In this document: positions 1 through 11,374 of the stretch, piece after piece
Layout of the letters: each line of letters opens with the position of its first letter
Numbering within the stretch: the stretch's first letter is position 1
Assembly: GCA_012845835.1 (NCBI GenBank)
Contig: JABAKD010000021.1
Location: 9,342,006-9,406,005 of the forward strand
Direction: 5' to 3'
DNA from: Undaria pinnatifida
Lineage: Eukaryota > Sar > Phaeophyceae > Laminariales > Alariaceae
Length of the DNA: 64,000 nucleotides
The notes under the pieces: model-generated
The model's database searches: none
What the model saw: only the letters and a program-made list of their open reading frames with translations
What the model was told of the DNA's origin: nothing
Position numbers and translations under genes: made by a program

Positions 1-1577
1 GCTTGGAGTTTGGTGAGTCCTTACTGAGAAGTCACGCCTTTGCCCGCACTCTCAACCGTTTGCGTTGGGCAGCTTTGGTCGGCCTATCACGGCGATCACA
101 CGTGAAGCCTATGAAGTAGAGGTCAGAGGTTTATTAACAGACAGTAGCTTGTACCGTCAAGAGTTGCCTTTGTACCGCTGTTGCTCAGAACGACCCGCTT
201 ATTTATGGTCGAGGCAACGTTCAGCAGTTGTTTACTTGAGTATATTGAGGTTTTGGTGTTGGGTCCTTGACGATGCAATAAAGGGTCCAGTGCGCGTGGA
301 TGGTTGACTTGGTACAACTTTTGATGTGGTGGCGATCTATACCTCTAGGTACCTCGATCATAGCTCTGGCATCAATTGCTCTGATTAAGTGCGCAGGATC
401 CTCTAGATATGCTTACCCACTCACCGCGCGTTTCCAACGAAGTGCTCGTAGTCCTCAGTCTGATACTTCTCGTCGTACTCGTGCATAGATGTAAAAGCTC
501 CCGTCAGCAGCAGCAGTAGATTTCTTGATCAGCCGTCTTCACCGAAGATGGTCGTGAATCCGTGCTGCCGCTCTCCTCGTTTACGCGTGCGAGGCTCATA
601 ACCTATTGATCCTTAGGCAGCATGTCGCGTGTATCAGCTCTTAGCTGGTGTACGGTCGTAGGCTCGCTTTCGGATGACCCGATGAAGACACAGCCTATAT
701 ATATGATTTGAGGCAAACGAAGGCCACGGTTAGGTGAGTCTGTAAGAGCAGAGGGTTCTAGTAGAGAATATGTTGTTCGGCGACCCCAGGCGACCCCAGG
801 CCGATATGTTGATTGATGATATATTTGCTCTGCCGATTAGAGATGATGGTGTGAGCAAAGAGGAGTGATCGAGGTGGGCCTGATCATCACTTGATCGAGA
901 CGGCGCGATGCCTTAATCTGCGGAAAGATGTACTCTACGGGTAGATGTCTGAACTACCTGCAGAAACGTTTCCTGAGGCTTGCTCGTGGTCTACCGTACC
1001 TATGGCAATGTTCCTCGAGATTTGCCTCTGAAATCTTTGCTACGTCAACGTCCGGCCGGTCAACGGTGAATCATATTCTATGAACGCTGCTAACCATATG
1101 TTCTTGCGCCGCATTTTTTTTCGTACTAACATTACTCGTACGTACTACATGTACCAGCTTTTGGATATGACTAACCAGCAAGCTGCTGTGCATCATGTAT
1201 CCAAGATGTTGCGGCTGAGACTTGTGCTTGCTACGTGCTGCATCGATAACAGACATCTAACAGACTTATTAAAACTGTCTGTTGTACGAACAACTCGCAA
1301 TGGAAACCAGATGAATTTTAAGTGTTATCAAGTAACGACATGAGGGTTACTGACAAGTAGCCTCTCTAATACTATGAACTTTTTGGCTCTTGGCCTTTCT
1401 TTCAGGCACCACTCGATAGCGTTCCATCCCATCGAAAGCGACGTTCTTGAAGAGGGGATCGTATAGAGGAGATAAATGTGTAACTTCTGATCGGGTGTAA
1501 TGTATATGAAGGCATTAAATCAGGTTAGATACAATCAAGAACGGGTCAAAGCCAAGCATAATCGATATTCACTGGTG
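1..1577. other. Unassigned stretch
   Basis: No gene is recognised here. The longest open frame (65-307, +) has no motif I know and no convincing splice borders. The only internal structure noticed is a perfect 10-bp direct repeat, cgaccccagg, at 781-800. Given its surroundings this is probably decayed mobile-element DNA, but that is inference. Confidence 0.4.
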
Positions 1578-1579
1578 TC

Positions 1580-1812
1580 TTCGATCTCACAGCTGGAGTG
1601 TATTTTCATTTTTTTTAATATAATACTGTAAAAAAAAGTACACTCCAGCTGTGAGATCAAATATTTCGTCGAAACTCATCTTGGCAAACTGTGTGTGATA
1701 CTCCGATCGCGCGTACAACGGGTTGCGTGTATCCTCATATATATAAAGGATTTAGGTCGGCGACTCCCCTTGCAACTACAGCGTAGCTCTCAGGGTCAAC
1801 TGGGTGATGAAA
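1580..1812 (+). repeat. R1 repeat, two termini head to head
   Basis: A terminal fragment of the R1 family on the - strand (1580-1602) faces a second R1 terminus on the + strand that runs from 1639 to about 1812. The facing ends form perfect 20-bp inverted arms (1583-1602 and 1639-1658) around a 36-bp AT-rich spacer. The + part carries the usual R1 order: CTCCAGCTGTGAG, then TCGTCGAAACTCATC, GTGTGTGATACTCCGATCG, GGTCGGCGACTCCCCTT and a GGGTCAAC block. It breaks off where duplicated segment A begins. Confidence 0.7.
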
Positions 1813-4033
1813 TTATATCTGTTCGTCGTTTGCCATGTATGTTTCTCCTGCTCAATACTAAATGCTCAGGGCAAAACTAACCAGCCCCGCATAGATCTGT
1901 TTCTGTCTCTCTTACAACAAAAAAACGAAACCGCATTCATGGGGCTACCAATATTACACCGTCGGGCTGGCAGCATACGGAGACGCTCGTCGCTGATACA
2001 GTGGTCTGTCTGGCGCCACTCATTGCACTAATCGACGAAACCAAAACACCGAAGGCACGACCGCGGTGAGGTCCTGTACCAGTGTCCTGTTCGCTGTGTG
2101 CTGTGCTGTGCTGTGCTACGGCTGTGCGCTGGTGCGCTGTTTGCGGGCTGTGGGTGGTAGACGTGTGCCAAGTGCTGATCCCGTTGGGAAAACAAACTTG
2201 TCTTTGTGAGAAATATGCGATTTTTTTTTCACTGCAAATAAAAAAAAGCATGCATAACCACGCAACTTCCTGCAAACTTGGATAATCACGGAAGTTGCTT
2301 CAAAGGGCAACTAGCATGCTTTACTACGCAGCTTTATCTCCAAATTGAAGATCAATAATCAAATCAACATATCTTTTCAGTTGATTACAAAAACTACGAG
2401 AGAGGGACTCGTTCTTATGGCCTCAGGCTACTGTAGGTTGGAGGCAGTCATCTCAGTTACCTGTGTGTACGTAGTACTTCAATACCATACATTCTTGCAT
2501 ACATGTCAGAAATGTCTTTGCGTTCCTGTACGGTTATGGGAAAATAATACTCGGGCTGTACATGGTAGGATGGGAACCAAAATCAACGGAAATTCGACAT
2601 TATTTGCGGGATTTTGTTTGGTGGGATCAACGGGATATTATATGATGTCCGTGATGTCCGTGGGTACGATTTATGATGGGAATGGAAATAGGTCATTTGG
2701 TTGGGCACGGTTTGGATAGGTACAGGAATTGCGATTTATCACGGGACAGGTCCCATTTCTTATTCCCGTGGAAATACCGGGGGGAAAATAACGCGGGAAT
2801 ATGGTAAAAAGTAAAACAGGTTTTTACGCCTCTGTCTGCAAAATGTCTCGAGTTCTTTTAACAGACTCGTGTTCCGGCAAACAGCCAGACGCCTATTCAG
2901 CGCATTTTTACGCTAGCATCATTGGGTAGGCACAGCCCATGCTGGTGGTGCGGTGTCCACCCGCGGTAGGCTCTCTCGCGATCACAGGGGGGTGGCAAGT
3001 TTGTATAGATCGATAGTCGTCTACATCAAACGGTTTGTCCGTTGAACTTCGAATTTATACAACTTATAGGTATTAAGTTTTGACCCGAAATTCGTCGAAC
3101 TCACGGCTGACGTGCTTGAAATATTTTGCTAGATACCAACACCAACCACAGCACTACTACTGTTTGCACGACTCGCGGAAAAGTTTCGAGTTTTTAACAG
3201 CCTCGTTACTGGTCAAGAAGCCACCGATACCCTTAATTTGTTTTCGATGACAGCTTAGCGAGGGGACAATTCCACGCTGGCGATGCGGTGCCGACCCGCT
3301 GCGCTCCCTGTAGCGCGCGCTCGGGAATGATGACAAGTGTTTGGATCTGGATTTATAATGTGCAAAAAATACGTTTTGGAGGAAATCGAAACTTATATTC
3401 TAAGTGGTTCAGAAAACAGGATGGCAACAAGCCCGCAGACTGGAAAACGACCTTATTGGAGGTTGTCTATCAGTACCCCCAGAGTACGTGCTGATTCTTC
3501 ACTATCTAGAGAGGTTCGAAATGTGTGGTCACAAACTGTGAAGCAGGGTAAGCTGAACAGTCGCTTTTCATCAAGGTGAAAAGAATGATCAATGCTACAT
3601 ACAGCAGTAGCGTACCGGATACGAGAACACAACGAAACAAGCCAGACCACACGAAAAAAAAAGTGAAAAAATACGAAAACAAAACAACAAAATAAACAAA
3701 ACCATGCAAACGACAGCTGTTATGGAGAATGTGATGAAATATCAGAAAGGAAAGACTGCAAGAAGAGCAACATATAGATACGTGCTGGAGATGAACATCA
3801 CATACCTGTCGCCTGGACAAACCAGCACACGAAGCATATAATTGCTGTTGCATGTACGAAAACAACACGAAGAAGACAAATAAATGCTGTGTAATGGACA
3901 AAACCAAGTTAGAGAATCGCCAGATGATACCGGCATAAGGCCTATGTGATTATTTTTTTTTTCCAAAGAAAAAGGGAAAATGGAATATTATACAACAGGA
4001 AATCATTGCTACTGTCGTTTTCTAGCTTCCTCC

Positions 4034-4295
4034 GACCCAGGCTACGTTAGGGGGGTTTCCCCTTCGGCCTTTTATTTCAGTTGCTAGGAGTCACTCGCGC
4101 GAGTAACCTCCTATGCGATCTTACGTTTTCTTCATGTTTACATTGACGAAATCAATCCGCAAAGCAAAGGTGATCTAAGCTGCGCCAAAACAAGTGCCTA
4201 AATTTTTTATCCTTGGGGTACAGAGCTACTCGTGCGAGTGGCTGAAACACATCATCAGTGAAAATGTGGGTACCCCCCCTACCGTAGCCTTGATC
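4034..4295 (+). mobile_element. Small TIR element (MITE-like), copy 1
   Basis: A 262-bp unit whose ends are inverted copies of GACCCAGGCTACGTTAGGGG / GATCAAGGCTACGGTAGGGG. A second, inverted copy is at 17445-17714. Inside are two near-palindromes (ACTCGCGCGAGT and CTCGTGCGAG) and no open frame. The parallel position in duplicated segment B lacks it, so it is an insertion. The exact outer border, and therefore the target duplication, is uncertain by a few bases. Confidence 0.65.
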
Positions 4296-4361
4296 CCCCA
4301 ATGAATCCAATAAAACCGCAACTCGCTGTAAGGGGTTCAGGGCTATATTATAAAAACAAAA

Positions 4362-5250
4362 TACACTCCAGCTGTGCGATTGAAGATTTTGTCGAAACCC
4401 ATGCTTGCAAGCTGTGTGTGATACCCTGATCGCGTGTATTACGGGTTGTGTGTCCTCGCCAAGGATAGACTATATGTCGGAGACTCCCCTCGCAACTACC
4501 ATGTAGCTGTCCGGGTCACCAAGGTGATGTTAGTCAGTCTGTGCGCGGGAACTATAAAACACGTTTCTGAGGGGGACACAATCTGACAGCTGTGAAACGA
4601 AATTCATCAGTTTGTCAAGTACATCCTGTAAGTCGAATAACCGGTGAGGGGAGGGCGGAGGTCTTGAGGACGTGAGGGCCTGGGTTTGATGAAGAGGGAG
4701 CGGGGGGGCGGGACGGGCGGGGCAGCTCAATCTGTGCGTGAAAACTATGAATCCTATCCTGTAATTAGTACAACCAGTGAGGAGAGGGCCGAGCGTTCGA
4801 GGAGGTGGGGGTGGGGGTGGGGTGGGGAGGGGCGGAGGAGGGGGGGGCGAGGGAGGGGGGGCGGCGGAGTTTTTTTTTCAAACAACACCAGGTCGCATAG
4901 ATGTAGGGTTAGGGTTAGGTTATAACCGAAAATTAGTGTACGCGTGGTGCTACGTCTAGGCGATGGTGCGAGTAGTGGGGAAAGAGGGGGTGTTCCCCGG
5001 GGGGGGGGGCGATGGTGCGAGTAGTGGGGAAAGAGGGGGCGTTCCCCGGGGGGGGGGGGTGCAGGTTGGCTCTAGCAAGATAATTGTGAGAGGTGAGGTG
5101 ATATGAATTGCGTGGAAGTGATTCTTACTCTGGCAGATTTGTGGGGCGTTTGAGCAAGAGGGAGGTGGTTCAGTTTTTTCTTCAGTAACACACGCTCCAT
5201 TTACTATCAATGGTCGAACTTTTAATGTTTTCACACGATCTGCCATTCAT
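4362..5250 (+). repeat. R1 repeat, long copy
   Basis: This copy starts at TACACTCCAGCTGTG and runs through the whole R1 module series: the terminal block, two diverged internal units that each begin near TGTGCG.GGAAACTAT and end near ACC.GTGAGG, a G-rich tract (4795-4865), a block with TTGCATAGATGTAGGG-like sequence, and the distal block ending near ACACGCTCC. Two identical stretches of GGCGATGGTGCGAGTAGTGG occur at 4960-4980 and 5009-5029. Reading frames through the G tract give only Gly/Arg-rich strings and are not called. Confidence 0.7.
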
Positions 5251-5552
5251 TTCGTTTCTGTTTTGTTTTTACGACAGCAGTATATATCAGTACGGCTGCT
5301 CCCCCCCCCTACGTTTTCCTTGGTTGCTGCTCTTTTCTACCGTCCTCTTCTGCGGGGTAATGCCAGCTGTTCTCCGCCTTGACCCTATGCCATCTCGTCG
5401 TGATAAGGATCGACGCGTCCACGATCTCCCGGCACCAGTTTTCACTCTTTCTTCTTGGCCGCTCTCGGCCGTAGCACAGTCTTCACTCCGAACAACAGTA
5501 GTAGTAGTAAAGAGGAGCCGTAATACGTGTTCTTGTAAATATTTCACAAATG

Positions 5553-5712
5553 AAAAATGCATTTCAGGTGTGAGATCGACCAAGAGGGATTTTTGATCAA
5601 AACCCAGTTTTGCAAGCTGCGTGTGATGCTTCGATCGCCTGTGTTACGGGTGCATACCCTCGCGAAGGATACAGGTCGGTGACTCCCTTGCTAACGCCAG
5701 GGTCAACAGGAC
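5553..5712 (+). repeat. Diverged R1 terminal block
   Basis: A diverged copy of the R1 terminal block is still recognisable by its order: GTGTGAGATCGA, then GCAAGCTG, GTGTGATGCTTCGATCG, ACAGGTCGGTGACTCCC and AGGGTCAACAG. It has the same diverged state and position as 15533-15690 in segment B, so it belongs to the duplicated segment and is not a new insertion. Confidence 0.55.
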
Positions 5713-7035
5713 CCCAGGCTTTTCAGCCATGTAATATGCACGGAAATGCATGACCCGTATTGAGGGTGACAAAACCAGACATCTTCTGGGATATTTTTGT
5801 ATGCATACAACAAGCCATCAGTGTCGGAAAATTTCTGGAGTGGGTTATTGTTGTACTGATCGACCAGGCCAGAATATTCGCCAGCGGTTTTATCAGATGT
5901 ACGCCGTATAGACACGACGTCATATAAACACGAGATATTACTGTTACAGTGTACGAGTAAACAACAAATGCTGACGAACAAGGTACTTAAATACCTCGCC
6001 GACTTCTCTCTTCCTTCCCGCTTACTCCCCTCTCTCCCTCCCTCTCCGGGAGTTGTCCACGTTTTTTATGGACGTGTTAGAACCATATATATTGCACCTG
6101 TTCTAACTCCAACAACGTGAAAAACGTCACATCATTGCCACAGGTTGCATGCATTATTTTTTACATTTCATGTTTTTTTTTTTTCTGCGTAGATGTTCGC
6201 AGCCACCTCCGTCTAACAACCTTTCCTATTGAAGGACCCTTTGTCCAAATGTTCAGTTTTGCAAATATAGTTTTGAGCCCGCTTGCGACGGTAAATGAAG
6301 CGAAAACCCGTATTTTTTGCTTTTCGGCGACCTCCAGCGGGGCCTCCTAACGAACTGGGCGGAGTCTAGGTGCCGAGCGACGCCCTGCGTCACTCGTTTC
6401 CCCTCGGCCAGTACTGTCTGCTGCTGCTGCTGCTGCAGAACTGGTCCATTATATTGATTTTCAGTGCATACAGTATAATCGATGTTGACTGAGTGAGTCA
6501 GAGCCCACAGAAAACATGCGTCGGAAGGCGTGCTGGGCGTAGATCAAACACGTTTAGGGCAGTGCAATATGTTCGTCGCAGGCAAAAACATTTTTCTTGG
6601 CGTTTTTCAGACGAACATAGGTCTGGTCGCAGGCGAAAATTGTTTTGGGCGTTCATCAGGAGCAGATATGTGATGGCTCCGCATTTTTTTTGCAAAACGC
6701 ACGATTTACAACAGCGTTCTATCCAGCACTTGCAAGAAAATGACCAGCGTGAAGAATTTCTCTCCGTGAAGGTACATGTTTAATTTTATTTCGTTAATGT
6801 TTTGGCTTAGAACAGTGCTGATGGATTGCCCTCGTTGACGCTTCTTTGGGCTGACGTGCGTAGCAGAGGTGAATTGTACGCTTGACGACTAGTGGGTTGG
6901 TTAAAATCTGTAGATTATCTGCCAAAAAACTTCTCGACCACCCTCAATCAAACGAATACCCGCACGCACATACACGACCTTATATTCATTTGTCACTCAC
7001 TCCCTACCTAAGCATGCTTAGCTTATAAACCGAAA

Positions 7036-8499
7036 ATAATTTTTTTAATCATGCTTACTTGAATATTTTGTGATAGCTAGATTCTTTCTTTAAGGTGGCG
7101 TCACGTCTGCAAACCTCCGTCAGCATGACACAGGCCGCCCTACGGGTCGTCTTCAGAAACATGGATGGGGGACGTGGTACACGTCCACAAAACAGATCTA
7201 CGAAACGTCTTGTGGGGGCTGTGGATCCGTGCAAAGCCTGCCTGGCAAAAAATTGGTCGTTTCCGGCAAAAACACCCCAGGGATGGTGGCGAAACCCTGA
7301 CACCAAAGTGTTTGGCTCATGAGACGCGCGTACCAGGAATCCGTGTGCCGAGCGCGTAACGTGGGGCTTGTTGTCAAGCGTGGTATTGACTTGTTACTTG
7401 CGCTCTCTCATCGGCGTCGACGAAATGAATGGTGGTTGGAGAGAACTTCGACGACTGTGTGCAGGTGGTGGCGAGGCCCGACTCAGTGGATTGTCTGGAA
7501 TTCTTGGCTTCCTTCGACCTGGAGATCAACAGAGTGCTGTTGCCGGCTTTACTCCAAGGACTGACCGTTGAGAGCTTTTTCAACCAAGGGTTGGCGGGAG
7601 CAGCGTGACAGAGCACATTCCAGTTTATTATTGTAGGCGACGATTTCGAGGACCCTACTGACGAAATCACTGGGTCTATAGGGGCGAGGGTACAGGTGGT
7701 TCTGTCCTGTGTGTTGAAGTAATTTCAAAGTTCTGCTAGTAGGGTGTGCTAACCGTGTTTCGCGCTTCCATAGTTCTAGACAACAAAAAAATATTCACTG
7801 GGGGCGTGTTATACTGAAGTAGAGTGTTACATTTGTTTTCATCCTTGATAGATACACGGTTAGGTCGAAGGAGAGTACGAGTATGCCTACCGACCTCGAA
7901 ACGGGGTTAGCGGATGGCCTAGTTTGTTGTTGTGCCTGGAACGCGGAGGAATGTAAGGGGACCGCGGAATTCGGGGGCAGCTACACTGCAGTTCATGTGG
8001 AATGTGGAACACATTACGCACGATTTCGAAATACGAAAAAAAGGTAGACTGGGCGATTTTATACATATTTCTGGATAATTTACAGTACGAGCATGCCTTC
8101 CACGGAGGGGGTGTGGTATGGCGAATGGCCTGAATTGGATGCGCAGAAACGAAGAGGCAGGCGCGGTGTGGTGATTAATGTAATACCCCAGTACATGTTT
8201 TTGTTTCATATTGTCTTGTGTCAAATATGTCAGCTGTGGGTTCGGCCGGTATAATGGTGGACACTCCACTTTGCATGCTGCATGACAGACTCCGAGAGCA
8301 TGGAGGTGACGGTGCGAAGTCGGAGGACGTTACTCGCGGATTCGTGGAAAATCTGGAGGCGGAGCGCCTGCCGCGGAGGGTGACAATGGGGGAGCTGGTT
8401 GAACTTAAAGGTTATACTCCGAGAGGCAAGAGAACGAATGGGTGGTGTCTAGAGCAACACATGGCGGAAATTGCCATGAAGTTCGAAGAGTGTGACGAA
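7036..8499. other. Spacer between duplicated segment and R5 repeat
   Basis: Apart from the two open frames listed separately (7429-7722 and 8227-8511), nothing is recognised here. The stretch has no counterpart in segment B, so it marks the end of the duplicated unit. GC content is near that of the window average, and no splice-bordered exon could be defended. Confidence 0.35.
7429..7722 (+). pseudogene. Coding-like frame with one in-frame stop, product unknown
   Basis: From ATG at 7429 a frame runs 59 codons to TGA (7606-7608), then continues open for another 37 codons to TAA (7720-7722). The composition is protein-like, mixing acidic, aliphatic and aromatic residues on both sides of the TGA, for example ENFDDCVQVVARPDSVDC before it and FIIVGDDFEDPTDEITG after it. 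That argues for a decayed exon. A possible donor (GTAATT at 7719) lies just before the final stop. An antisense frame is also open over most of the span but looks less protein-like. I do not recognise the protein. It may be part of a mobile element, since the region is otherwise repeats. Confidence 0.3.
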
Positions 8500-8511
8500 C
8501 GGCTGCTATGA
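8227..8511 (+). CDS. Hypothetical ORF, 94 aa, possibly a mobile-element relic
   Basis: ATG at 8227 opens 94 codons to a TGA ending at 8511. The predicted protein is charged and mostly helical-looking (segments such as CMLHDRLREHGGDGAKSEDV and KFEECDERLL) with no membrane segment or motif I recognise. Immediately downstream, in another frame, begins the R5 repeat, whose frame around HDTERCKATEQYLKAAA resembles the R5 copy at 13058-13335. The ORF and R5 may therefore be parts of one old coding element separated by a frameshift. That link is inference. Confidence 0.3.
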   Translation: MSAVGSAGIMVDTPLCMLHDRLREHGGDGAKSEDVTRGFVENLEAERLPRRVTMGELVELKGYTPRGKRTNGWCLEQHMAEIAMKFEECDERLL

Positions 8512-8780
8512 AGGCAAGGAGATAGTTTCGATGGGTCGAGGAGGGGGTAAAGGCATTCATACGGAAAATGCATGACACGGAGAGATGCAAAGCTACCGAG
8601 CAATACTTGAAGGCCGCGGCCGTGCTGCCCACCGTTGACATCGCTACGAGGCAGCTAAGAACAGGGCGGGGGTGGGGGGGGGGGGGGGGAGGGGGCGGTC
8701 GGGGGCGTCCTGCCCAAGAGACTGAAATATGGGTCGCCAGCGATTATCATCCTGCCGTGTGCGCCTCCCTATGGCCGTAC
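8500..8780 (+). repeat. R5 repeat, copy 1
   Basis: Matches 13058-13335 in inverted orientation. Shared landmarks are ACGGAGAGA(T/C), CAAAGCT, a G-rich run, CCAAGAGACTGAA and ATCATC. One reading frame keeps similar residues in both copies (HDTERCKATEQ here, HETERPKAAERR there), followed by an Ala-rich stretch and, after the G run, PKRLK. That pattern suggests a former coding sequence. The product is unknown. Confidence 0.5.
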
Positions 8781-8837
8781 GTAGCTAGCGTAAGGCCGCT
8801 CGGACTTCTTCGCCTTGCTGTGTTCTTCACTAAGTGA

Positions 8838-9089
8838 CCTTTATGCACATGATTTCCTCTACGTGCCCAACGCCCTTTCCTGTCAGACTCCAGTATCTGC
8901 TGTTGTGGAGTTTTTGCTTTCCTTTCCCAGCTGTATTTTCTTTCTTGAGTTCACAAGTGCCTTTTATGCGCATGATGCCCTCTACGTGCCCAACGCTTTC
9001 TTCTTCTGTCAGACGCCAGTATCTACTGTTCTAGAGCTTTTGCTTTCCTTTCTCTGCTTCATATTCTTTCTTTGGTTCACTTGCATCGG
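8838..9089 (+). repeat. Direct tandem duplication, 2 x about 125 bp
   Basis: Two adjacent units begin with TTTATGC(A/G)CATGAT, pass through CCTCTACGTGCCCAACGC and end near TTCAC. The second unit has a 3-bp TTC gain. One frame stays open across both and encodes AHD..LYVPNA twice, but its hydrophobic, low-complexity composition and lack of a context make a gene doubtful. Confidence 0.7.
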
Positions 9090-9203
9090 GTTTTCACTAC
9101 GCATCCGTACATAATTTGATTTATTTTCAGTTACTACGTGTAATAATACCAACACACGTGGATACCATTCTTTTCTGCCCCGTATATATTATAAAAAATG
9201 AAA

Positions 9204-10781
9204 ATACAATCCAGCTGTGAGATCGAAGATTTCGTCGAAACTCATCTTTGCAAGCTGTGTGTGATACTCCGATCGCGCGCATTACGAGTTGTGTGTCCTC
9301 ATTAAGGATATAGGTCGGCGACTCCCCTTACAACTACAGTGTAGCTATCAGGGTCAACAGGGGGATTTTAGTCAGTCTCTGCGCGGAAACTTTAAAACCC
9401 GTTCCTGAGGGGGACAAAATCTGACAGCTGCGGAGAGAAATGTATCATTTTATCAAGTGATTCTTGTATATCGAATAACCGGTGAGGGGGGGGGGGGGGG
9501 AGTTTTGAAGGACGTGGGGGCCTGGTTTTGATCAAAAGCGAGCGGGTTTGAAGGGAAGGGGGGGGGGCCGGGGGCGGGTTGAGGCGGGGGGGGGGGGCGT
9601 GTGGGGCAGCTCAATGTGTGCGTGGAAACTATACATTATTTTGAGGGGACAAATGTGACGGTTTTGAAAATAATGCATCAGTTATCATGTATATCCTGGG
9701 GTAAGTCGTACAATCAGTGAGTAAAGAGAGGGTGGAGTGTTCGAGGGGGTGGGGTTGGGATGGGTTTGGAGGGGGGAGCGGGGGGGGGGCGGGGGGGGGC
9801 GGGGGGGGGGTGGGGGGGGGGGGAAGGAGGTGCTTTAGGTGAGGGGTTCGTTATAGGTGTGGTGCTAGGTGTAGGCGACGGTGCGGGTGATGGGGAAGAA
9901 GTGGGCGTACGAGGCGGGATGGGCGGGGGGGGGGGGAGCGGCATGGATGGCTCTCGAAAGATAATGAGGTGATATCCTGTGCGTGATGTGTGTATTAATC
10001 TGGCGGATTTCGATATTTCGTGGGGCGTTTGAGTAAGAGAGAGCAAGAGAGGGGGGGGGGAGGGGGGGGGGGGGGGTTCACGAGGTTTAGGTCAGAAAAT
10101 ATCTACCAAATACACTTCGGCTGTGAGCCCAAAGATATGTAGCAGCTCGTTATACGCGTGGTGCTAGGTCTAGGCGATCGTGCGGGTGGTTGGAAAAGAG
10201 GGGGCGTTGGAGGGGGGGGGGGGGGGGGCGGGTTGGGGGGAAAAAAAAATCATATTTGCCCACCTCCCCACCTCCCCACCCGACCCCACCCCCTCCCACT
10301 CGAACACTCCGCACTCACTGGTTGTACGACTTACAGGATATACATGATAAACAGGTGTATTCTTTCCAAAACCGTCACATCTATCCCCTTAAACGAATGA
10401 AGAGTTTCCACGCACAAATGGAGCTGCCTCCCTCCCCCCAACCCCACGCCCTATTGATAGTAACCAAGGTACCACGTATTTCAAAACTCCGCCCTCCACT
10501 CACCGCCGGTTTTTCGACTTACAGGATTTACTTGATTAACGGATGCCTTTCCCTCCACAGCTGTCAGTTTTTGTCCTTCTCAGAAACGGGGTTCATAGTT
10601 TCCACGCACAGTCTGACTAACATCACCCTGCTGACCATGACAGCTACACTGTAGTTGCAAGGGGAGTCGCCGACCTATATCCCTAATGAGGACACACAAC
10701 CCGTAATGCGCGCGATCGGAGTACCACCCACAGCTTGCAAGGATGAGTTTCGACAAAATCTTCGATCTCGCATCTGGAGTG
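9204..10781. mobile_element. R1 fold-back element with long inverted arms
   Basis: A + strand R1 copy starts at 9204 (TACAATCCAGCTGTGAG) and a - strand R1 copy ends at 10781 (CTCGCATCTGGAGTG), so the unit begins and ends with the same terminus in opposite orientation. The right arm, about 10260-10781, mirrors the left through the block CCGACCTATAT, the GGAAACTAT module, the ACCGGTGAGTG module and the G-rich tract. This gives inverted arms of over 500 bp around a G/C-run centre. There is no transposase frame, only low-complexity Pro/Gly frames from the G tracts, so it would be non-autonomous. Confidence 0.6.
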
Positions 10782-11374
10782 TTTTTTCATTTTTTATAAT
10801 ATATATATACTGAACTATGTACATATCTGTTCGTTGTTTGCGATGTATCTCCTTCTCAATACTGAATGCTCGATGGCAAAACTAACCAGCACCGCATGAA
10901 TCTGTTTTTGTCACTCATACAAAAAGAAAACGAAACCTCCTTTATGGGGCTACCAATACTACACCGTCAGGCTGGCAGCATACCGAGACGGTCGTCGCTG
11001 ATACAGTGGTCTGCCCGGCGCCACTCATTGCACTAATCGACAAAACCAAAACACCGAAGGCACGACTAACTGCGGTGAGGTCCTGTACCTGTGTGCTGTG
11101 CTGTGCTACGGCTGTGCGCTGGTTCGCTGTTTTCGAGCTGTGGATGGTGAACGTGTGGCGAGTGCTGATCCCGGCAAGAAAACGCCTTCCACTTCTTTAA
11201 AAATATGTTAATTTTACTGGAAGTACAGAACAAGCATACATAACTACGCAACTCCCTGTAAACTCGGTCAATCACGCTACTTGCTTAAACAAGCGACTAG
11301 CATGCTTTACTAAGCAACTATATCTCCAAATTTGAAAATCAATATTCAAAGCAACATATTTTTTTTATTAGTTG

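Larger units (their letters stand above)
1815..7035 (+). repeat. Segmental duplication, copy A
   Basis: This segment aligns collinearly, with many substitutions, to 10810-16985. Shared blocks in order include an AACTAACCAGC block near 1876/10880, GTCCTGTACC and TGTGCTGTGCTACGGCTGTG near 2070-2130/11080-11110, the GGATGGGAACC...GGAAATAGGTCATTTGG block near 2570-2700/11910-12030, CAGCAGTAGCGTACCGGATAC near 3604/13735, R1 copies, the TTATTGTTGTACT and CCAGAATATTCGCCAGCGG block near 5850/15820, CTGCAGAACTGGTCCATTA near 6434/16391 and CGCACGCACATACACGACC near 6962/16912. No gene is apparent inside. Copy A lacks the two LINE inserts of copy B and carries a TIR element that copy B lacks. A third partial copy of its 3640-3930 part lies at about 18010-18285. 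Confidence 0.75.

Noticed and set aside
4903..4922. TTAGGG repeats (also CCCTAA at about 52108-52124) as telomere sequence
   Set aside because: Only two or three units, internal and inside or beside dispersed repeats. They show the motif but no telomere.
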